A DNA stretch of 58,446 nucleotides from Streptomyces sp. man185. GTDB lineage: Bacteria > Actinomycetota > Actinomycetes > Streptomycetales > Streptomycetaceae. The stretch is from assembly GCA_002551355.1 (NCBI GenBank), contig NTHE01000050.1, forward strand, positions 1-58,446, written 5' to 3'. Numbering within the stretch: position 1 is the stretch's first letter; every line of letters starts with the position of its first letter. The position numbers were made by a program, and so were the translations under genes. Under the pieces are notes generated by a model. It did not search any database, was not told the origin of the DNA, and worked only from the letters and a program-made list of their open reading frames with translations. Below, piece after piece: positions 47,808 to 55,864 of this stretch.

Positions 47808-49427
47808 TCACACGGGTGTGGTGAGCCTGTCCCCGACCTGTGAGTCGACGCCCGGCGCATCCTCCGCGGGCAGTTCGACCGCGAACACCGTCCGGCCCGG
47901 CCGGGACTCCACCCGCACCCGCCCGCCGTGCGCGGAGACGACGGCCTGCACGATGGCGAGGCCGAGCCCGGTGGAACCGGTCGCTCCGCCGCCGCCGGCG
48001 CCCCGCGCCCGCGAGGCGTCGCCGCGCGCGAACCGTTCGAAGACGTGCGGCAGCAGCTCCGCGGGGATGCCGGGTCCGTCGTCCCGCACCTCCAGCGTGA
48101 CCGGCGGCCCCCCACCCCGTACGGGCGGCCGCACGGAGACCGTGACGGTGGTCCCCGGCGGGGTGTGGGTGCGGGCGTTGGCCAGCAGGTTGACCAGCAC
48201 CTGCTGGAGCCGGTCGGGGTCGGCGCGTACGGTCACGGGCTCGGCGGCCCCGGGCAGCTCCAGCCGCCACAGGTGCCGGGCGCCCGAGCCGTCTCCCGGC
48301 AGGTCCGCCGCCCGGGCGTCGCTCACCGCGGCCACGACCAGCGGAAGCAGGTCGGTGCTCCCGTACGAGAGCGGACGTCCGGCGTCCAGTCGGGCCAGCA
48401 GCAGAAGGTCCTCCACCAGGCCCGTCATCCGGTCCGCCTCCGACTCGATCCGCCCCAGCGCGTGCCGGGTGACCGGATCGGGCTCCGGGGCCGCCGCTGC
48501 CCCGGTGGCGCGGCGGGTCAGCTCGGCGTAGCCCCGGATCGAGGCCAGCGGGGTGCGCAGCTCATGGCTGGCGTCCGCGACGAACTGCCGCACCCGGGTC
48601 TCGCTCTCCTGGCGGGCCACGAGGGCCGAACCGACGTGCCCGAGCATCCGGTTGAGTGCCGCGCCCACCTGCCCGACCTCGGTACGGGGATCGGCCTCGG
48701 CGTCCGGGACGCGTTCGAGGAGAGCCACCTCGCCGCTGTGCAGGGGGAGTTCGGAGACCCGGGTGGCCGTGGCCGCGACCCGGCGCAACGGCCGCAGGGC
48801 GACCCCGACGAGAACGGTGCCCGCGATCGAGGCGGCGAGGAGCCCGGCGGCGGTGACGCAGACCTCGACGACGATCAGGGTGGTCAGCGCACCGCTCACC
48901 TCGGCAGTGGGAATACCGACGAGGACGGTCCGGCCCTCGGCGGTGGTGGCGGCCTCCACGCGGTAGCCGCCGAGCCCGGGCAGCTCGATGCTCCGGGTTC
49001 CCTCGCCGGTCTCCGGGGCTTCGGCCTCCAGTGCCTGCCGCTGGTCCCCCGTCAGCGGCTTCGCGCTCTCCTGGGAGCGCAGCCCGCTGTCCTCGACGAC
49101 CTTCGACGCGGTGACGCTCCCGTCGGCCCCGACGAGGGCCCCGAACGTGCCGAGCGGCTGCCCGCCCCAGCCGACGAAGCCGAGCGGGCCGGCGTCGCGC
49201 AGGGCGTCGGGCAGCGGTTCGGGACCCGGTGGCCGCTCCGCGCGTACGGCGATGGAGTGCAGCTGGTCGTCGAGCTTGTCGTACATGTAGCTGTGGAAGG
49301 CGATGGCGGTGACGGAGCAGATGGCGGCCGCGACGACGGCGATGAGGGAGACGGCGGAGACGACGAGCCGGGTCCGCAGGGTCCAGGGGAGCCGCAGCAC
49401 ACCGCCGCCGCCCGGGCCCCTACTCAC
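47808..49427 (-). CDS. Sensor histidine kinase
   Basis: 539-residue two-component kinase. Two membrane segments (LVVSAVSLIAVVAAAICSVTAIAF and TLIVVEVCVTAAGLLAASIAGTVLVGV) enclose an extracytoplasmic sensor of about 140 residues. HAMP, the H-box ADASHELRTPLASIRGYAEL and the ATPase motifs (N: LLANARTHTP; G1: EVRDDGPGIP; G2: GSTGLGLAIVQ) follow. GTG at 49425-49427 overlaps the regulator stop by eight bases. The 3' neighbour is the GT2-GtrA gene, so the system may respond to, or control, cell-envelope glycosylation. Confidence 0.94.
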   Translation of the reverse strand: MSRGPGGGGVLRLPWTLRTRLVVSAVSLIAVVAAAICSVTAIAFHSYMYDKLDDQLHSIAVRAERPPGPEPLPDALRDAGPLGFVGWGGQPLGTFGALVGADGSVTASKVVEDSGLRSQESAKPLTGDQRQALEAEAPETGEGTRSIELPGLGGYRVEAATTAEGRTVLVGIPTAEVSGALTTLIVVEVCVTAAGLLAASIAGTVLVGVALRPLRRVAATATRVSELPLHSGEVALLERVPDAEADPRTEVGQVGAALNRMLGHVGSALVARQESETRVRQFVADASHELRTPLASIRGYAELTRRATGAAAAPEPDPVTRHALGRIESEADRMTGLVEDLLLLARLDAGRPLSYGSTDLLPLVVAAVSDARAADLPGDGSGARHLWRLELPGAAEPVTVRADPDRLQQVLVNLLANARTHTPPGTTVTVSVRPPVRGGGPPVTLEVRDDGPGIPAELLPHVFERFARGDASRARGAGGGGATGSTGLGLAIVQAVVSAHGGRVRVESRPGRTVFAVELPAEDAPGVDSQVGDRLTTPV

Positions 49428-50166
49428 CGGGCTTGATCAGATACCCCGCCCCACGCCGGGTGTGGATCATCGGTGTCCGTCCGGCGTCGATCTTCTTGCG
49501 GAGGTAGGAGATGTAGAGCTCGACGACGTTGGCCTGACCGCCGAAGTCGTAGTTCCAGACCCGGTCGAGGATCTGCGCCTTGCTGAGCACCCGGCGCGGA
49601 TTGCGCATCAGGAAGCGCAGCAGCTCGAACTCGGTGGCCGTGACGTGGATCGCTTCCCCGCCCCGGCTCACCTCGTGGCTGTCCTCGTCGAGCACCAGGT
49701 CCCCGACGGTGAGCGTGGACTCGCTGCGCCCGGCGGCGACGGCCGAGCCCGAGCGGCGGATGAGCCCACGCAACCGGGCCACGACCTCCTCCAGGCTGAA
49801 CGGCTTGGTCACGTAGTCGTCGCCACCCGCGGTGAGCCCGGCGATCCGGTCCTCGACGGCGTCCCGGGCGGTCAGGAAGAGGACCGGCACATCGGCGTAC
49901 TCACGGCGCAGCCGGCCCAGCACGGACAGTCCGTCCATGTCCGGGAGCATCACGTCCAGGACCACCGCGTCCGGGCGGAAGTCGCGCGCCGTCCGGACCG
50001 CCCCGGCCCCGTCCCCGGCGCTGCGCACCTCCCACCCCTCGTACCGCAGGGCCATCGAGAGCAGCTCGGTGAGCGGAGCCTCGTCGTCCACGACCAGGAC
50101 CCGTACGGGGGTACGGTCCGGCCTGAGCAGTTCGGTACGCCCCTGGGGCGAGGTCGTCGTCGTCAT
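49420..50166 (-). CDS. OmpR-family response regulator
   Basis: 248 residues. The receiver domain (about 22-135) has acidic pocket DDE, phosphoacceptor Asp71 in AVVLDVMLPDMDG, and Lys in YVTKPFSLEE. The C-terminal winged helix (about 150-245) has VTATEFELLRFLMRNPRRVLSKAQILDRVW and ends RGAGYLIKP. ATG at 50164-50166. Cotranscribed with the kinase gene downstream (8-bp overlap). Confidence 0.95.
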   Translation of the reverse strand: MTTTTSPQGRTELLRPDRTPVRVLVVDDEAPLTELLSMALRYEGWEVRSAGDGAGAVRTARDFRPDAVVLDVMLPDMDGLSVLGRLRREYADVPVLFLTARDAVEDRIAGLTAGGDDYVTKPFSLEEVVARLRGLIRRSGSAVAAGRSESTLTVGDLVLDEDSHEVSRGGEAIHVTATEFELLRFLMRNPRRVLSKAQILDRVWNYDFGGQANVVELYISYLRKKIDAGRTPMIHTRRGAGYLIKPGE

Positions 50167-50248
50167 GGACCTCACTCTGTGAGGCACCCGTGAGAGAAGC
50201 CTGACCCGTTCCTGTGAATTCCCTGAGAAAGCGGCAGTCAGAGCATCG

Positions 50249-51130
50249 TCAGGCACGGGTGGGGAACAACGCGGCGGCGTTCCCGTGACAGACCCCCCGC
50301 AACCACGCGTCCCCCAACTCCAGCCGTTCCAGAGCCTGCAGCTGATGGACGTACGGGTACGGGATGTTCGGGAAGTCGGTCCCGAGCAGAATCCGGTCCC
50401 CGAGGTCGGCCAGCCGCCCCCGCTCCGCCGCCGGGAAGGGGCTGAAGCGCTCACTGAAGTCGGTGAACGCCATGGTCGTGTCGAGCCGCACCTCGGGACA
50501 GGAGGCCGCCAGCGCCAGGAACTCCGCGTACTCCGGCATCCCCATGTGCGCGACGATCAGCCGCAGCCGGGGGTGACGCGCCAGCAGCCGCCCGATCGGC
50601 TCGGGCCCGGTGTACGCGCCGGGCGCGGGCCCCGACCCGCAGTGCATCACCACCGGAATCCCGGCCTCCGCGAGCATCCCCCACACCGGATCCAGCAACG
50701 GGTCGTTGGCGTCGTACGCCCCCACCTGGAGGTGCGACTTGAACACCCGGGCCCCCGCCTCGACGGCCTCCTTCACGTACACCTCCACGCCCTCCTCCGG
50801 GAAGAGGGTCGCCGTGTGCAGGCAGTCGGGGGTCCGGGCGGCGAAGTCGGCGGCCCAGCCGTTCAGCCAGCGGGCCATGCCGGGCTTGTGCGGGTAGAGC
50901 ATGGACGTGAAGCGGAGCACCCCGAACGACCGCAGCAGCTCAAGCCGCCGCTCCTCCTCGTAGCGGTAGGTGATCGGCCACTCCAGCCCCGTCAGCGGCC
51001 CGGCGGCGTCGAAGTAGGCCCACACCTTGCGCAGAACCTGCTCGGGCATGAAGTGGGTGTGCACGTCGATGATCCCGGGCAGCCCGAGCCGCTCCCAGAA
51101 CCGCACCACGTCATCGCTTCCCGTTTCCAT
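50249..51130 (-). CDS. Amidohydrolase (TIM-barrel metal hydrolase)
   Basis: 293-residue amidohydrolase-2/ACMSD-like protein: IIDVHTHFMPEQVLRKVW (first metal His pair), VFKSHLQVGAYD, IPVVMHCGSG, LIVAHMGMPEY and RILLGTDFPNIPYPY (final metal Asp). It probably hydrolyses or decarboxylates a small cyclic substrate in the cytoplasm. ATG at 51128-51130. It ends 82 bp upstream of the response regulator start on the same strand and is the next gene after the DUF2797 gene; coordinate control is possible but not shown. Confidence 0.88.
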   Translation of the reverse strand: METGSDDVVRFWERLGLPGIIDVHTHFMPEQVLRKVWAYFDAAGPLTGLEWPITYRYEEERRLELLRSFGVLRFTSMLYPHKPGMARWLNGWAADFAARTPDCLHTATLFPEEGVEVYVKEAVEAGARVFKSHLQVGAYDANDPLLDPVWGMLAEAGIPVVMHCGSGPAPGAYTGPEPIGRLLARHPRLRLIVAHMGMPEYAEFLALAASCPEVRLDTTMAFTDFSERFSPFPAAERGRLADLGDRILLGTDFPNIPYPYVHQLQALERLELGDAWLRGVCHGNAAALFPTRA

Positions 51131-51153
51131 GCGCAGGCCCTTTCGCAGGTCGT

Positions 51154-52149
51154 TCAGAACAACCCACCCTGCACACCACCGCCGCCGATGTCGATGAGGG
51201 GGACACGTACATCGCTCGGCACCGCCACGGGCACAGGCGCAGGCGCAGGCGTACGCGCATGTTCAGGTGCAGGTGCGGGCCCAGGCGCAGGTGTATGTGC
51301 ATGCTCAGGTGCAGACAGGGGTACGGCCGCGAGATCCCATCCGGTGATCAGCCGGGTGTCCAGCACGACCACACCCACGCCGTCCACCGCGAGATGCAGA
51401 TCGGGCCCGGCCGCAGCGACGAGCCGCCCCGCGACGACACCCCCGTCGACCAGCTCCCGCACCGACCGGACGGGCGCGGGCGCACGGTCGAGACCGAAGA
51501 TCCCGACCTGATCCACGACTTCGAGAGGCAACCGCTCCAACGACTCGGGCCAGCCGCGCCCTTCGAGGGCGGCCGCCCGACCGTACAGCTCGGCCACCGC
51601 CCCGGTCCGCTCCTCCGGCCCCGGCAACTGCCCCCGCACGGACCGCTTCCTGGCATAGGGGATCCGGTCGGGCACCCCGAGGGCCGCCCGCAGCACCTCC
51701 TCGGTGCGCCGGGCCGCCATCAGGGGTCCGCGCCCCAACCAGCTGAAGCCCACCGCCCCCTGCTCCCGCAGCCGGGCGGACCCGCGCTCCTCCCCGGTGA
51801 TCCCGACCTTGACCATGCCGGGCCCGAACCACGCGAGGTACACGCGGTACGTCCGGGGGTCGTCCGCCATCGTGTCGGCGGCCACCGAGTGGGCCCGGTC
51901 CAGCCGCGCGCACTCGGCACATCGCCCCCCGGTCGAGCGCCCCGGCACGACGGCCCCCAGCGGGCACACGTTCCCCCGGGCGCCCACGCAGTGCCGCTCC
52001 CCGACGGCCCGGAACCCGAGGCCGGCCCCGTACGCGAGCACGCTCACCCGCCGGTCGCCGCCCCTGCTCCAGCCCAGCTCAGGCGTCTGCCCGGGCCACC
52101 GCACCCCGGAACACCACCACCCACCGGCCACCCGGGACCCCTCGCTCAC
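51154..52149 (-). CDS. DUF2797 protein
   Basis: 331 residues. A zinc-knuckle-like N-terminal part (HCVGARGNVCPLGA, GGRCAECARLDRAHS) is followed by a GIY-YIG-like core (RTYRVYLAWFGPGMVKVGITGEERG, ARLREQGAVGFSWLGRGPLMAARRTEE). DUF2797 proteins are conserved in actinobacteria and of unknown function; the core resembles the GIY-YIG nuclease fold. Near the C-terminus is a repetitive segment (EHAHTPAPGPAPAPEHARTP) encoded by imperfect DNA repeats at 51235-51310. GTG at 52147-52149. Confidence 0.85.
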   Translation of the reverse strand: MSEGSRVAGGWWCSGVRWPGQTPELGWSRGGDRRVSVLAYGAGLGFRAVGERHCVGARGNVCPLGAVVPGRSTGGRCAECARLDRAHSVAADTMADDPRTYRVYLAWFGPGMVKVGITGEERGSARLREQGAVGFSWLGRGPLMAARRTEEVLRAALGVPDRIPYARKRSVRGQLPGPEERTGAVAELYGRAAALEGRGWPESLERLPLEVVDQVGIFGLDRAPAPVRSVRELVDGGVVAGRLVAAAGPDLHLAVDGVGVVVLDTRLITGWDLAAVPLSAPEHAHTPAPGPAPAPEHARTPAPAPVPVAVPSDVRVPLIDIGGGGVQGGLF

Positions 52150-52200
52150 CTCGGCACCAGACCGCCGGTCGGACCTGTCCCGCTCCCGGCTCCGGCGATG

Positions 52201-52743
52201 CTACGCGTACCCTCCGACACCCTCGATCCGCCGACGCATCGCGGCCATGCGCCGCACGAAGCGCCGGTTGAACCAGATCATCCACCCCATGAACGCCACC
52301 CCGAAGCCGAGCGCCCACAGCCCCGCCGGCACGTTCCCCGCGGCGAACCACAGGAACGGCATCCCGAGGAAGAGGATCCCCAGCAAGGGAAGGGCCCACC
52401 ACCGGTTGCGCCGCAGCTTCTCCTCCCGTCGCCGGATCAGCCGGACCATGGCCGCCTGCTCGGCAGGGTCGTCGGGCAGCTCGCCGTTCTTCGCGATGCG
52501 CCGCTCCAGCTCCGGCACCCGCTCGGGCTCGGTGCCCACGGCCTTCGCGTCCCGCCGCCTGCGCCGCATGAGGAACCACGTCAGGAAACCGGCGTAGACG
52601 ACTCCGCCGACCAGCGCCTCCGGCCACGCGGACCAGCCCCGGAACCCCAGCCGGACGGCGACCCCGATCACCAACACCATCAGCCCGACGGCCCACCACT
52701 GATCGCGCCAACGCCTTCTGTCCGCCTGCCCCTTCGCTCCCAC
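52201..52743 (-). CDS. Four-helix membrane protein
   Basis: 180 residues with two N-terminal membrane segments (WAVGLMVLVIGVAVRLGF, ALVGGVVYAGFLTWFLM), a charged cytoplasmic stretch (RRRRRDAKAVGTEPERVPELERRIAKNG) and two more segments (WWALPLLGILFLGMPFLWFA, GLWALGFGVAFMGWMIWF), ending in a basic tail. No family recognised. GTG 52741-52743 has GGAGG eight bases upstream; the GTG at 52752 overlaps that ribosome site. Confidence 0.8.
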   Translation of the reverse strand: MGAKGQADRRRWRDQWWAVGLMVLVIGVAVRLGFRGWSAWPEALVGGVVYAGFLTWFLMRRRRRDAKAVGTEPERVPELERRIAKNGELPDDPAEQAAMVRLIRRREEKLRRNRWWALPLLGILFLGMPFLWFAAGNVPAGLWALGFGVAFMGWMIWFNRRFVRRMAAMRRRIEGVGGYA

Positions 52744-52862
52744 CGTGCCCACCTCCGAACGGAGGGGCGCCCAGCACGCCCCGTAATACGTCGGCTACCC
52801 CGCCCCCGCCACGACCAACGGCCGCTCCCGCCTTCACTCCCCTCCCCGTTAGGATCCGGACC

Positions 52863-53816
52863 ATGGCGCTGACCGGGAACCAGATGGACCAGTTCGAGGC
52901 TGCCATGCCCCGCCTCAAGGCCATCGGCTACCGCCTCCTCGGCTCGGCGAGCGATGCCGAGGACGCCGTGCAGGACACGTTCCTGCGCTGGCAGGCCGCC
53001 GACATCGACCGCATCGAGGTCCCCGAGGCCTGGCTGACGAAGGTCCTCACCAACGTCTGCCTCAACGAGCTCACCTCGGCCCGCGCACGCCGCGAGACGT
53101 ACGTGGGCCAGTGGCTGCCGGAGCCGCTGCTCGCGGGGGACCCGATGCTCGGCCCGGCCGACACCGCCGAGCAGCGCGAGTCGGTCTCGTTCGCGGTCCT
53201 CGCGCTGATGGAGCGGCTGTCCCCCAACGAGCGGGTGGTGTACGTCCTGCGGGAGGCGTTCGGCTACCCGCACCGGAGGATCGCGGAGATCCTGGACATC
53301 ACGGAGGCGTCCACCCAGCAGATCCTCCACCGCGCCAAGAAGCACATCGAGGCGGGCCGGCCCCGTACCGAGATCGACGAGGCGGCCGCCCGGCGCATCG
53401 TCGAGGAGTTCCTCACGGCGGCCACCAGCGGCCGGACCGAACCGCTGGTCCAGCTGCTCACGGCGGACGCCATCGCGATCGGCGACGGCGGCGGAAAGGT
53501 ACCGGCCCGCGCGAAGGCGTTCGAGGGGGCCGTGGCCGTCGCGACGTTCATGCGGAGCCTGTTCACCCCCAACCAGGCCGCCCGCCGCCTCATCGGCGGC
53601 ACCGCGGAGATCCACGTCTCGTCCGCCAACGGGCTGCCCGCCCTGGTGGTCCTGGTCGACGGCCGGGTCATCGGCGTGGTCTGCCTGGAGTACACGCCGG
53701 ACGGCATCGCCGCGTTCCGCAGCCAGGTCAACCCCGACAAGCTCGAACGCGCGACGCGGCAGTGGACGGCGACGGACCACGGAACCCCACTCCTCATCAT
53801 CCCCCAGCACATGTGA
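52863..53816 (+). CDS. ECF41-group sigma factor with SnoaL-like C-terminal domain
   Basis: 317 residues. Region 2 (about 5-75) has LLGSASDAEDAVQDTFLRWQ and EAWLTKVLTNVCLNEL. Region 4 (about 105-165) has LSPNERVVYVLREAFGYPHRRIAEIL and STQQILHRAKKHI. The C-terminal 140 residues (about 175-315) are a SnoaL/NTF2-like domain containing the DGGGKVPA motif typical of ECF41, in which this domain tunes activity instead of an anti-sigma factor. ATG 52863. The FAD oxidoreductase gene immediately downstream is the expected kind of target (oxidoreductases are common ECF41 partners). Confidence 0.95.
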   Translation: MALTGNQMDQFEAAMPRLKAIGYRLLGSASDAEDAVQDTFLRWQAADIDRIEVPEAWLTKVLTNVCLNELTSARARRETYVGQWLPEPLLAGDPMLGPADTAEQRESVSFAVLALMERLSPNERVVYVLREAFGYPHRRIAEILDITEASTQQILHRAKKHIEAGRPRTEIDEAAARRIVEEFLTAATSGRTEPLVQLLTADAIAIGDGGGKVPARAKAFEGAVAVATFMRSLFTPNQAARRLIGGTAEIHVSSANGLPALVVLVDGRVIGVVCLEYTPDGIAAFRSQVNPDKLERATRQWTATDHGTPLLIIPQHM

Positions 53817-53836
53817 CTCACATCACACACGTCACC

Positions 53837-53862
53837 TGTCAGGAATCGACGGCCTGCCCGGT
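53837..53862 (+). promoter_or_regulatory. Possible ECF41 promoter for the oxidoreductase gene
   Basis: TGTCAGG (53837-53843) resembles the ECF41 -35 TGTCACA. CGGT at 53859-53862, 15 bases on, partly fits the -10 CGTC. It lies 40 bp before the start codon. Weak but positioned where expected. Confidence 0.4.
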
Positions 53863-53900
53863 TCAAGGGGCGAAACCGCGCGAGACAGGAGTGCAGGGAC

Positions 53901-55115
53901 ATGCAGAACATGCGGCAGACCATCCAGAAGCACCGCGTCGTCGTCATCGGAGCCGGATACACCGGGGCGACCGCCGCCGGACGCCTCGCCAGGCGGCTGC
54001 GCGACGAGGACGTCTCCATCACCCTCGTCAACGCCGAACCGGACTTCGTCGAGCGCGTCCGGATGCACCAGCTGGCGGTGGGCCAGCCCCTCCGCCCGCG
54101 CCCCTTCGACGAGATGTTCGCCGGTACGGGGGTTGAGCTGCGCCTCGGACAGGTGACGGGCGTCGACGTCGACCGCAGGACGGTGACCGTCACCGGCGCG
54201 GACGGGCCTTCGGACCTGGAGTACGACACCCTCCTCTACGCCCTCGGCAGCGCCTGGAACACCCAGGGCGTCCCCGGCACCACGGAGCACGCCCACGAGA
54301 TCGCCGGCCGGGACGGGGCCCTGCGCCTGCGCGACCGCCTGGCCGCCCTCGCCCCCGGCAGCCCCGTGACCGTCATCGGCGGCGGCCTCACCGGCGTGGA
54401 GGCCGCGACGGAACTGGCCGAGACCCGCCCGGACCTCGATGTCTCCCTGATCGCCCGGGGCGGACTGGGCGACTGGCTCTCCCCCAAGGGCGCGCGTCAT
54501 CTTCGGAAGGTCTTCACCGGTCTCCGTATCACCGCCCACGAACACACCACCGTCACCGCCGTACACGCCGACCGCGTCACCACCACCGAGGGCGACATCC
54601 CGGCAGCGGTCACCATCTGGACGACGGGCTTCGCGGTGCACCCGATCGCCCGGGCCACGACACTGGAGACCGGCGACACGGGCCAGATCACGGTCGACGC
54701 CACGATGCGTTCACTCTCCCACCCGGACGTGTACGCCATCGGCGACGCGGCCCTGGTCACCGGCCCCGGCGACAAGCCCCTGCGCATGTCGTGCGCCTCG
54801 GGCATCCCCACCGCCTGGCAGGCGGCCGACGCCATCGCGGCCCGCCTGACCGACAGCAAGCTCCCGACGATCTCGGCCCGCTACTTCAACCAGTGCATCT
54901 CGCTGGGCCGCAAGGAGGGCCTGATCCAGTACGTCACCGCCGACGACCGAGCCGTCAGCGCAGCCCTGACCGGCCGCCTGGCCGCCCTCTACAAGGAGTT
55001 GGTCTGCAAGGGCGCGGCCTGGGGCGTGGCGAACCCGACGATGGGCCTGCCGACCCGCCGGCGCCGGGTGACGGCGGAGCGGGCGCGGGCGGGCGTGGCG
55101 ACCGAGACGGCCTAG
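53901..55115 (+). CDS. NDH-2-like NAD(P)/FAD oxidoreductase
   Basis: 404-residue two-dinucleotide-binding flavoprotein. The FAD site is VVVIGAGYTGATAAGRLARRL (about 13-33), the NAD site VTVIGGGLTGVEAATELAE (about 155-173), and the C-terminal FAD motif VYAIGDAALV. The C-terminal region ISLGRKEGLIQYV suggests type II NADH dehydrogenase or a related quinone reductase, peripheral to the membrane. ATG 53901 follows GACAGGAG. It is probably controlled by the ECF41 factor encoded just upstream. Confidence 0.92.
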   Translation: MQNMRQTIQKHRVVVIGAGYTGATAAGRLARRLRDEDVSITLVNAEPDFVERVRMHQLAVGQPLRPRPFDEMFAGTGVELRLGQVTGVDVDRRTVTVTGADGPSDLEYDTLLYALGSAWNTQGVPGTTEHAHEIAGRDGALRLRDRLAALAPGSPVTVIGGGLTGVEAATELAETRPDLDVSLIARGGLGDWLSPKGARHLRKVFTGLRITAHEHTTVTAVHADRVTTTEGDIPAAVTIWTTGFAVHPIARATTLETGDTGQITVDATMRSLSHPDVYAIGDAALVTGPGDKPLRMSCASGIPTAWQAADAIAARLTDSKLPTISARYFNQCISLGRKEGLIQYVTADDRAVSAALTGRLAALYKELVCKGAAWGVANPTMGLPTRRRRVTAERARAGVATETA

Positions 55116-55137
55116 CAACTGCTCCCCGGACAACGCG

Positions 55138-55169
55138 AGAGGCCCCCGGGATTTCTCCTGGGGGCCTCT
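55138..55169 (-). terminator. Terminator 3' of the tRNA-Arg remnant
   Basis: AGAGGCCCCC (55138-55147) with GGGGGCCTCT (55160-55169), 12-base loop. It lies just beyond the 3' end of the minus-strand tRNA remnant and may also end the FAD oxidoreductase transcript. Confidence 0.8.
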
Positions 55170-55178
55170 GGCCTGCTG

Positions 55179-55220
55179 TGCACTCGGCAGGATTCGAACC
55201 TGCAACCTTCTGATCCGTAG
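55179..55220 (-). tRNA. tRNA-Arg(ACG) 3'-half remnant (attachment-site scar)
   Basis: Read on the minus strand, the 42 bases from 55220 to 55179 are the 3' half of tRNA-Arg(ACG): anticodon loop CTACGGA, anticodon-stem 3' strand TCAG, variable loop AAGGT, T-arm GCAGG-TTCGAAT-CCTGC and acceptor strand CGAGTGC plus A. The 5' half (acceptor 5' strand, D-arm, anticodon-stem 5' strand) is absent; unrelated sequence follows. It cannot make a tRNA. This is the usual scar at the distal end of an element that integrated into a tRNA gene. Confidence 0.8.
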
Positions 55221-55864
55221 CTCTAGCCGGATCGGTCAGTGACGGCCATACCGGCCCTTAGGAGGGTCAGGAGAGACGTTGGCGGGCGCGGGCAGTTGCG
55301 GTGGTTGCGGTACTCCGCTGCTGTACAGCAGCCCCAGCTACAGGTCGCCCATGCGGATGCACGTCACCCTGGGTATCGCTCGATCGTGGCCAGCGGATCA
55401 GACGGCGCAAGAATTTCCCCACCTCGTCAAGGCCCGCGCACGGCGCGGGCGCGCTCCCTCTGCGGCGCGGCCTGCCTCCTGTCTCCGCCCCGGCTGGCCG
55501 CGCCCGGCGGCGCGCTCGGCGGCTGCGGGCATGAAGTGGGGAGACACCCTCTGTGGCTGGGGCGGCCGGTTCCACGGCTTTAGGCGGCCACTTTGGGGCG
55601 AGCCTCTAAGATCTTGGCCCCAACGTCGTGCTTTGACGGGCAGGTCCACAGACTGCCCGACTCGCCGGAAGCTTACGGGGCCAAGATCACTCGCCCCAAA
55701 GCAGCTCCAGCCCAAGGCCGCTCCGCCGACCTGCATTGATGACGTGAGTGCAAAACTCATAAAAGGGCATGAAACGCCCAACGCTAGCGCGATCGCGGCG
55801 TCATCTCCGCGTCACATCGACCAGGTACTCGTATCCAATGGCTAAGCGATGCCAGACTGATCAC
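55221..55864. other. 644-bp noncoding region with palindromes upstream of the ATPase gene
   Basis: It contains no credible gene. It contains a 16-bp perfect palindrome GCTGCTGTACAGCAGC (55317-55332), the large inverted repeat at 55591-55701 and, from about 55740, A/T-richer sequence carrying the promoter area of the ATPase gene. G+C falls towards the right. Confidence 0.6.
55591..55701. repeat. Large symmetric inverted repeat upstream of the ATPase/DUF4276 pair
   Basis: Two consecutive perfect 12-bp arms: CTTTGGGGCGAG (55591-55602) with CTCGCCCCAAAG (55690-55701), and GATCTTGGCCCC (55610-55621) with GGGGCCAAGATC (55677-55688). They are separated by 7 and 1 unpaired bases and enclose an inner hairpin GGGCAG/CTGCCC (55638-55643 with 55653-55658). 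It could act as folded RNA or single-stranded DNA, or be a recombination site. Confidence 0.75.

Noticed and set aside
55591..55701. Integron attC site
   Set aside because: Length and folding are similar, but the conserved core ends (RYYYAAC and GTTRRRY) are not both present.
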